Part shown: positions 6,785 to 11,057 of the stretch, in pieces
Layout: every line of letters starts with the position of its first letter
Position numbering within the stretch: the first letter of the stretch is position 1
From: CAWBRT01 sp049519595
GTDB lineage: Bacteria; Acidobacteriota; Terriglobia; Terriglobales; Acidobacteriaceae
Assembly (NCBI GenBank): GCA_049519595.1
Contig: JBEKQP010000152.1
Span: 1-11,057 of the forward strand
Direction: 5' to 3'
DNA length: 11,057 bases
Notes under the pieces: model-generated
Told to the model about the DNA's origin: nothing
The model's database searches: none
What the model saw: the letters and a program-made list of their open reading frames with translations, nothing else
Position numbers and translations under genes: made by a program

Positions 6785-8062
6785 ATGCCAACCGCGGCAC
6801 AAGTTCCTTCGTTTGATGTAAAGAGTATGGAGATGGCGGATTTGGGGCGCAAGCGCATCGACTGGGCGAACCAGTCAATGCAGGTTCTGCAGATCATCCG
6901 CAAAGAATTCATTAAGAATCAGCCCTTGAAGGGCATGCGTATTGCCGCCTGTCTGCATGTGACGGCCGAGACGGCGAATCTGGCGATCACCCTCCGGGAT
7001 GGCGGCGCCGACGTGGTGTTGTGCGCGTCCAATCCGCTCTCGACCCAGGATGATGTGGCCGCGGCGCTGGTGCGCGACAGCAATATCTCGGTCTATGCCA
7101 TTAAGGGCGAGGACAACGAGACCTATTACAAGCACATCATGGCCGCTCTTGATCATAAGCCGCACATTACGATGGACGATGGGGCGGACTTGGTGAGCAT
7201 AGCCCTTACCAAGCGGACGGACGTGCTGGACGGCATTCTGGGCGGCACGGAAGAAACCACTACGGGAGTCATACGGCTGCGCGCGATGGCCAAGCAAGGC
7301 GTGCTGCGTTACCCCATCATCGCCGTGAACGACGCCGACACTAAGCATCTGTTCGATAACCGTTATGGTACCGGACAATCGACGATCGACGGCATCATCC
7401 GCGCCACCAACTTCCTGCTGGCTGGCTCCAAGTTTGTGGTTGTCGGTTATGGCTGGTGCGGACGCGGCTTGGCAAGCCGGGCGCGCGGGCTGGGCGCCGA
7501 GGTTATCATCACCGAGATCGACCCGACCAAGGCTCTTGAAGCGGTGATGGACGGCTATCGGGTTATGGCCATGGAGCACGCGGCCAAGCTCGGCGACATC
7601 TTCTGCAGCGTAACTGGCAACAAGAACGTGCTGCGCAAGGAGCACTTCGCGGTGATGAAGGATGGCGCCATTGTCGCCAACTCTGGCCACTTTAACGTCG
7701 AGATCGACATTCCGGCGTTGGAAAAACTATCCAGCGGCAAGCGCACGACGCGCAACTTCGTTGAGGAATACTCCCTGCGGGACGGCCGTAAAATCAACCT
7801 GTTGGGCGAGGGTCGGCTCATCAATCTAGCTGCGGCCGAAGGACATCCGGCGGCAGTTATGGATATGAGCTTCGCCGACCAGGCGCTCTCGGTCGAGTAC
7901 ATGGTCAAGAACCACGCCAGCCTCGATAAGAAGGTCTTCAAAGTTCCCGATGAACTCGACAAGCGCGTGGCGCGGCTGAAGCTGGAATCCATGGGAATCA
8001 AGATTGATCGTCTGACGCCCGAGCAGGAGGAGTACTTGGCGGGTTGGGCGGAAGGTACCTAG
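6785..8062 (+). CDS. ahcY: S-adenosylhomocysteine hydrolase, Thermotoga/archaea type
   Basis: This enzyme reversibly splits S-adenosylhomocysteine into adenosine and homocysteine using bound NAD, relieving product inhibition of methyltransferases. The 425 residues carry CLHVTAET (H58), MDDGAD (130-135), EETTTG (156-161), the K187/D191 pair before NRYGTGQS (192-199), the NAD-binding glycine loop GYGWCGRG (221-228) and NSGHFN (299-304). The protein lacks the lysine- and tyrosine-containing tail (ending HYRY) of the bacterial/eukaryotic form and instead ends LTPEQEEYLAGW, like the shorter enzymes I recall from Thermotoga and archaea. The ATG at 6785 has only a loose GGGGT nine bases upstream. 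Its neighbour metK supports the methyl-cycle role. The related S-inosylhomocysteine hydrolases are an alternative that sequence alone does not fully exclude. A terminator follows at 8100. Confidence 0.94.
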   Translation: MPTAAQVPSFDVKSMEMADLGRKRIDWANQSMQVLQIIRKEFIKNQPLKGMRIAACLHVTAETANLAITLRDGGADVVLCASNPLSTQDDVAAALVRDSNISVYAIKGEDNETYYKHIMAALDHKPHITMDDGADLVSIALTKRTDVLDGILGGTEETTTGVIRLRAMAKQGVLRYPIIAVNDADTKHLFDNRYGTGQSTIDGIIRATNFLLAGSKFVVVGYGWCGRGLASRARGLGAEVIITEIDPTKALEAVMDGYRVMAMEHAAKLGDIFCSVTGNKNVLRKEHFAVMKDGAIVANSGHFNVEIDIPALEKLSSGKRTTRNFVEEYSLRDGRKINLLGEGRLINLAAAEGHPAAVMDMSFADQALSVEYMVKNHASLDKKVFKVPDELDKRVARLKLESMGIKIDRLTPEQEEYLAGWAEGT

Positions 8063-8099
8063 AGCAATTTTTGAATCAGGTATATCTCTCGGAATCAAT

Positions 8100-8124
8100 G
8101 TCGGGCAACCGCCCGGCTTTTTTC
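8100..8124 (+). terminator. Intrinsic terminator after ahcY
   Basis: A 7-bp stem (8100-8106 with 8111-8117, one G-U pair, core CGGGC/GCCCG) with loop AACC is followed by six T residues (8118-8123). It lies 37 bases after the ahcY stop and ends the metK-ahcY unit. Confidence 0.85.
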
Positions 8125-8290
8125 TTCCGCGATTTCCGGCGGAGATGCGGGTGGCGTGCTGGTGGTAGTGTCCGCTGATCGCCCTGTCTTAGCCCAATTT
8201 CAATCAATTACCAATTACTAAAGTTCCATGGACCTCGGGTGGAAAGAGTTTTCCCAAATAGTGCAAGAGCGCTGTGTTTAGCGAGGGGGT

Positions 8291-8300
8291 ATAACGTTAT
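8291..8300. promoter_or_regulatory. 10-bp perfect palindrome upstream of the sigma54 promoter
   Basis: ATAACGTTAT is a perfect palindrome centred about 44 bases before the -24 element of the PEP-CTERM promoter, in AT-rich sequence. It could be an activator or repressor half-site cluster, but only one copy is seen, and enhancer sites for sigma54 usually lie somewhat further upstream. Confidence 0.25.
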
Positions 8301-8337
8301 CTATCTTATTTTCTGTTACTTGACTATTCGCGCAGGG

Positions 8338-8353
8338 TGGCAGGTTGCTTGCA
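8338..8353 (+). promoter_or_regulatory. Sigma54 (RpoN) promoter of the PEP-CTERM gene
   Basis: TGGCAGGTTGCTTGCA matches the sigma54 consensus TGGCACG-N4-TTGCA with one change (C to G at the sixth base). The invariant GG (8339-8340) and GC (8351-8352) are exactly ten bases apart. The start would be near 8364, giving a leader of about 38 bases with AGAGG at 8386-8390 ahead of the ATG at 8402. RpoN control of PEP-CTERM genes through PrsK/PrsR is known for other exosortase systems. Confidence 0.7.
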
Positions 8354-8401
8354 CTACCAGGAACGTACAGGAACTCTGACTAGGTAGAGGGACGGACGGC
8401 A

Positions 8402-9127
8402 ATGCGCAAATGGGTGTTGGTACTCATCTTGGGACTCTCATGCACCTCGATAGCGGCAATGGCGGATAACGTGTCGATCACATTTGACAACGTTACAGGC
8501 AGCCCGAGCGGAGGTGGGGAGGTCGTCTACCCGTATAACATGCAGGTGACCGGTACTCCGGGTACGGTAGCGATGGCCTGCGATACGTATGCGTATCACA
8601 TCCAAACCAGCGAGAGCTGGACGGCGAGCGTAATAGAAGTAAGCAACCTTACCACCAGCAACGTATCGCAAACCCTTTTTGGCGCTTCTACTTATGATGG
8701 GGTTACGAACCCGTTGCATCAATCCGGTCTAACCGCCGCTAACTATGTCACGCTCTACCAAGAAGCCGCATACCTCTTTCTGCAACTCAGTACGCACTCG
8801 GCGGACGCCGTTGGCATCAACTTTGCCATTTGGCAGCTTATGTATCCGAGCACCCCTGGCTACGCAGGAACGGGAAATGGCACAATCACCGATCCCACAA
8901 CCTCCGCCTATTGGATCGCCCAGGCACAGGGCGCCAACCTATCAATTTCGGGCGAGTTCAACGGTGTGGCGATTTTCACGCCCGTCGCCGGCAGTGCCAG
9001 TGGCTACCCGAGCGGTCAAGCCATCCCGCAGGAATTCATCGGTCCGGTACCGGAACCAGGCACTCTGGCGCTGCTTGGCACAGGCCTAGTGTCTCTGGCA
9101 GGAGTGATTCGCAAAAGATTCAGCTAA
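8402..9127 (+). CDS. Secreted PEP-CTERM protein, possibly thioester-domain-like
   Basis: This 241-residue exported protein is of a type sorted by exosortase in Gram-negative, exopolysaccharide-making bacteria. It has a signal peptide (MRKWVLVLILGLSCTSIAAMA, cut near 21) and the full C-terminal sorting signal: PEP at 217-219, a hydrophobic segment TLALLGTGLVSLAGVI, then the basic end RKRFS. Between them lies a Ser/Thr/Gly-rich domain with few charges. ACDTYAYHI (Cys60), LYQEAAYLFLQL and INFAIWQLM (139-147) resemble the Cys...AAxL...QxAIW pattern of thioester-type surface domains, but the usual Gln position appears to be Asn140. That family link is an inference. The start has AGAGG 11 bases upstream. 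A sigma54 promoter precedes and a strong terminator follows, so it is a single-gene unit. No exosortase gene is in the window. Confidence 0.88.
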   Translation: MRKWVLVLILGLSCTSIAAMADNVSITFDNVTGSPSGGGEVVYPYNMQVTGTPGTVAMACDTYAYHIQTSESWTASVIEVSNLTTSNVSQTLFGASTYDGVTNPLHQSGLTAANYVTLYQEAAYLFLQLSTHSADAVGINFAIWQLMYPSTPGYAGTGNGTITDPTTSAYWIAQAQGANLSISGEFNGVAIFTPVAGSASGYPSGQAIPQEFIGPVPEPGTLALLGTGLVSLAGVIRKRFS

Positions 9128-9151
9128 CAGCATCGATTCGCACTCCTCCTC

Positions 9152-9181
9152 AGGGCGCTCCGCAGAGCGTCCTCTTTTTTT
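9152..9181 (+). terminator. Intrinsic terminator after the PEP-CTERM gene
   Basis: A 9-bp stem (AGGGCGCTC at 9152-9160 with GAGCGTCCT at 9165-9173, one G-U pair) with loop CGCA is followed by a C and seven T residues (9175-9181). It begins 25 bases after the stop codon. Confidence 0.9.
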
Positions 9182-9259
9182 GGTGACGAACTAATCTGAT
9201 GTCAACGTTCCCAATCTTCAGCTTGCGCGCATGTGTCGAATGCCGGCGCTTTGGACTAA

Positions 9260-9409
9260 GCAGGCTGCAGAAAAACTCGTATCAGTGTCATCCGATCACG
9301 CCGTTTTTGCGCGGCGGAAGGATCCGCTTTGCTTGCAATGCTCGCAAACAGCAGATCCTTCGCTACGCTCAGGATGACACCCTCAGAGAGCAGCTCTTCA
9401 GCAGCCTGC
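9260..9409. mobile_element. Palindromic MITE/REP-like element, copy 2 (inverted)
   Basis: This is the second copy of the element at 2524-2671, in the opposite orientation. Its ends, gcaggctgcagaaaaact (9260-9277) and agctcttcagcagcctgc (9392-9409), are inverted repeats with a few mismatches, so this copy looks older or more decayed than copy 1. The block 9349-9386 matches 2547-2584 (reverse complement) at 37 of 38 bases. TA lies one base before the left end (9257-9258) and directly after the right end (9410-9411). It carries no gene. Confidence 0.85.
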
Positions 9410-9957
9410 TAGAGCAGATTCAGAGTCAGTGTATGCGGCACCATCATCGTCGGGCTAAACGCCCGGGTACCTTACTGGACACTGCTTCCGCGAATCCGGT
9501 CTGCAGGGTCCGCAAAGGAACCTCAAGCTAATCGGCGGGTGGAAAGAAGTGTTTCTGGAATCGTCAGGCTTGCGTGCGCTTGGACATCGAGAATTCCCCG
9601 ATGCACTTGTGGAATTGCTCCGCGATCTTCAGGTTTGCGGCAGTGGGACTGCCTACGACCTTCAAGCACAGCAGGCAGGTGGACAGAATGATGCCGTTGC
9701 AAGTGGTCTTGTGAGCAAAGTGCGACAGATTCAGCGGCAGATTCACCATTTTCCTTCGGACAATCCGGATCAAGACCATCAGATTCTAGTCGGTAGAGGT
9801 CGAGTTCAGAATAAAGTGATCACCTGACTCCCGCCCAGGCGGCAACCTTAGCGCGGCGCCTGTTTTACTTAGTTCGAAACTGTGAGTTCAGCAGCAGATT
9901 GAGAGCCGGGAGCCGGAAACACCCTGGACTTGTTATCATCATCGGTTCGAGGTGAGC
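9410..9957. other. Gene-poor region before tldD, possible gene remnant
   Basis: No gene is supported here. Open frames exist on the plus strand (9549-9827, 92 codons) and the minus strand (9564-9779, 71 codons) but overlap each other, lack ribosome sites, and match no family I recognise. A 5-bp hairpin, CGGGC/GCCCG, is at 9451-9465 without a T-run. The stretch could be decayed coding sequence or plain spacer. Confidence 0.4.
9931..9939 (+). promoter_or_regulatory. Possible extended -10 promoter for tldD
   Basis: TGT followed by TATCAT (9934-9939) fits an extended -10 element (TGn-TATAAT, one mismatch). There is no clear -35 box, and the start would be only about 12 bases before the ATG, so this is tentative. 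Confidence 0.25.
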
Positions 9958-11057
9958 ATGAAACAGGTTGCTGAGTGGGTACTAGGAACGGCGCAGGCGC
10001 GGGGCGCGAGCTATGCCGAGGCGCGGGTGGTGCACGAGCGCGACCGGTCACTGGCGACAAAAAACGGAAAGATCGGCGCCGCCTCCAGCTCTGAATCGAT
10101 GGGCGCCGGGATAAGGGTAATCGCCCAAGGCGCGTGGGGCTTTGCCGCCACCGAGGATCTGACGCAGGAGGGGGTCGAGCGTTGTGCCGCCGAAGCCGTA
10201 GCCATTGCCAAGGCTTCGGCAAGGGTGAAGGAACGGCCGCTACAACTGGTTCCGGAAAAGCCGGCGAAGGCCGACTGGAGTTCGCCTTGCAAAATCGACC
10301 CGTTCGGGACGTCAATAGACGACAATCTCCAGTTGCTGATGAGCATTGACGGGGTTCTGCGCAGCGTCCAAGGTATAACGCTGGCAGAGACGAATCTCAA
10401 CTTCCGCCGCTCGGAGCAGTGGTTCTACAACTCTGAGGGCTCTGATGTCCGCCAGACGCGCTTTACCACCGGGGCGGGTTATGCCGCCTATGCGTTCGCA
10501 GGTACCCAGATCCAAAAGCGCTCGTATCCGAACTCGTTTGGCGGACAGTGGCAGAACAAGGGTTACGAGCTGGTCGAAGAATTGAAGCTGGTGGAGAACG
10601 CGCGGCGCATCGGCGAGGAGTGCGTGGCGCTGCATCAGGCGGCGCAGTGTCCACAGGGACGTCTGACGCTAGTGCTGGACTCCTCGCAGATGGGATTGCA
10701 GATTCACGAATCGATAGGCCACCCGATTGAGCTCGACCGCGTGCTTGGCATGGAGGCGAACTTTGCCGGAACTTCGTTTCTTACCCTCGAGAAGCTGAAC
10801 AACCTGCGCTACGGCAGCGACCTGGTGAATGTGGTAGCCGATGCCACCGAAGCTCACGGTCCGGGCTTGGGCACATTCGCCTACGACGATGAAGGCGTGC
10901 AGGCGCAGTGCGTGCCCATTATCCAGAAAGGGCAGTTCACAGGGTATCTCTCGTCGCGCGACACGGCGGCGATAATCGGGCGAGCGCGCAGCGGAGGCAA
11001 CATGCGCGCCGAAAGCTGGAATCGCGTACCCATCGTCCGCATGACCAATATCAGCTT
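9958..11057 (+). CDS. tldD: TldD metalloprotease (5' part)
   Basis: TldD forms a heterodimeric zinc protease with TldE (PmbA) that degrades unfolded peptides, and in some bacteria matures modified peptides such as microcin B17. The 366 residues present begin MKQVAEWVLGTAQARGASYAEARV, a typical N-terminus. They include the zinc-binding, catalytic HESIGH motif at 250-255, followed by PIELDRVLGMEANFAGTSF as in TldD rather than TldE, which lacks the histidines. The frame stays open past the right edge, so the third metal ligand (a cysteine in the C-terminal part) and the stop are not seen. The ATG at 9958 is preceded by GAGGTGA at 9949-9955, a good though close ribosome site. A tldE partner commonly lies just downstream of tldD, which would be outside the window. 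Confidence 0.95.
   Translation, partial: MKQVAEWVLGTAQARGASYAEARVVHERDRSLATKNGKIGAASSSESMGAGIRVIAQGAWGFAATEDLTQEGVERCAAEAVAIAKASARVKERPLQLVPEKPAKADWSSPCKIDPFGTSIDDNLQLLMSIDGVLRSVQGITLAETNLNFRRSEQWFYNSEGSDVRQTRFTTGAGYAAYAFAGTQIQKRSYPNSFGGQWQNKGYELVEELKLVENARRIGEECVALHQAAQCPQGRLTLVLDSSQMGLQIHESIGHPIELDRVLGMEANFAGTSFLTLEKLNNLRYGSDLVNVVADATEAHGPGLGTFAYDDEGVQAQCVPIIQKGQFTGYLSSRDTAAIIGRARSGGNMRAESWNRVPIVRMTNIS

Noticed and set aside
6875..7690. 271-codon minus-strand frame
   Set aside because: It is antisense to ahcY, whose catalytic and NAD motifs are complete; typical of GC-rich codon bias.
8320..8325. Sigma70 -35 box TTGACT ahead of the PEP-CTERM gene
   Set aside because: No acceptable -10 lies 16-18 bases downstream; the sigma54 match just after it is much better.
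2524..9409. CRISPR array
   Set aside because: Only two copies of the repeat, 6.6 kb apart and inverted, with no regular spacers.
9199..9531. 110-codon plus-strand frame
   Set aside because: It runs through the palindromic repeat element, so its sequence is that of the repeat, not of a gene.

Overview
The window looks like a chromosomal stretch from a GC-rich, Gram-negative, exosortase-bearing soil or sediment bacterium, most likely an Acidobacteriota (Koribacter/Terriglobia-like). The reasons are the protein sequences of the shape genes, a PEP-CTERM protein, a Thermotoga/archaea-type AhcY, frequent GTG and TTG starts, and two kinds of intergenic repeat that I associate with acidobacterial genomes. 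The taxonomic call is inference; there is no rRNA here.

Layout. (1) 1-2523, plus strand: the end of mreB, then mreC and mreD, the core of the cell-shape (elongasome) operon. An imperfect inverted repeat fills the mreB-mreC gap, and a palindromic mobile-type repeat starts at the base after the mreD stop. (2) 2736-3788, minus strand: a GAF-GGDEF diguanylate cyclase with an intact I-site, with its own sigma70-type promoter. (3) 4057-5019, plus strand: a RodZ-like membrane HTH protein, the MreB partner, also with a clear sigma70-type promoter. That promoter moves its start to a GTG 57 bases inside the longest frame. (4) 5423-8062: metK and ahcY, two steps of the S-adenosylmethionine cycle (synthesis of SAM, removal of SAH), closed by an intrinsic terminator. 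(5) 8402-9127: a small secreted PEP-CTERM protein preceded by a near-consensus sigma54 promoter and followed by a strong terminator. (6) 9182-9957: a gene-poor stretch with a second, inverted copy of the palindromic repeat. (7) 9958 to the end: the start of tldD, a metalloprotease cut by the window edge.

How it fits together: MreB, MreC, MreD and RodZ are parts of one machine that guides lateral wall synthesis. The diguanylate cyclase sits inside this neighbourhood but is transcribed against it. MetK and AhcY form the methylation-cycle pair. The PEP-CTERM gene is its own transcription unit and looks regulated, probably by an RpoN-dependent activator encoded elsewhere.

No wholly new multi-gene system is visible. 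The most useful observations are the sigma54 promoter on the PEP-CTERM gene, the two-copy palindromic element, the long repetitive tail of MreC, and the structured leader ahead of metK.
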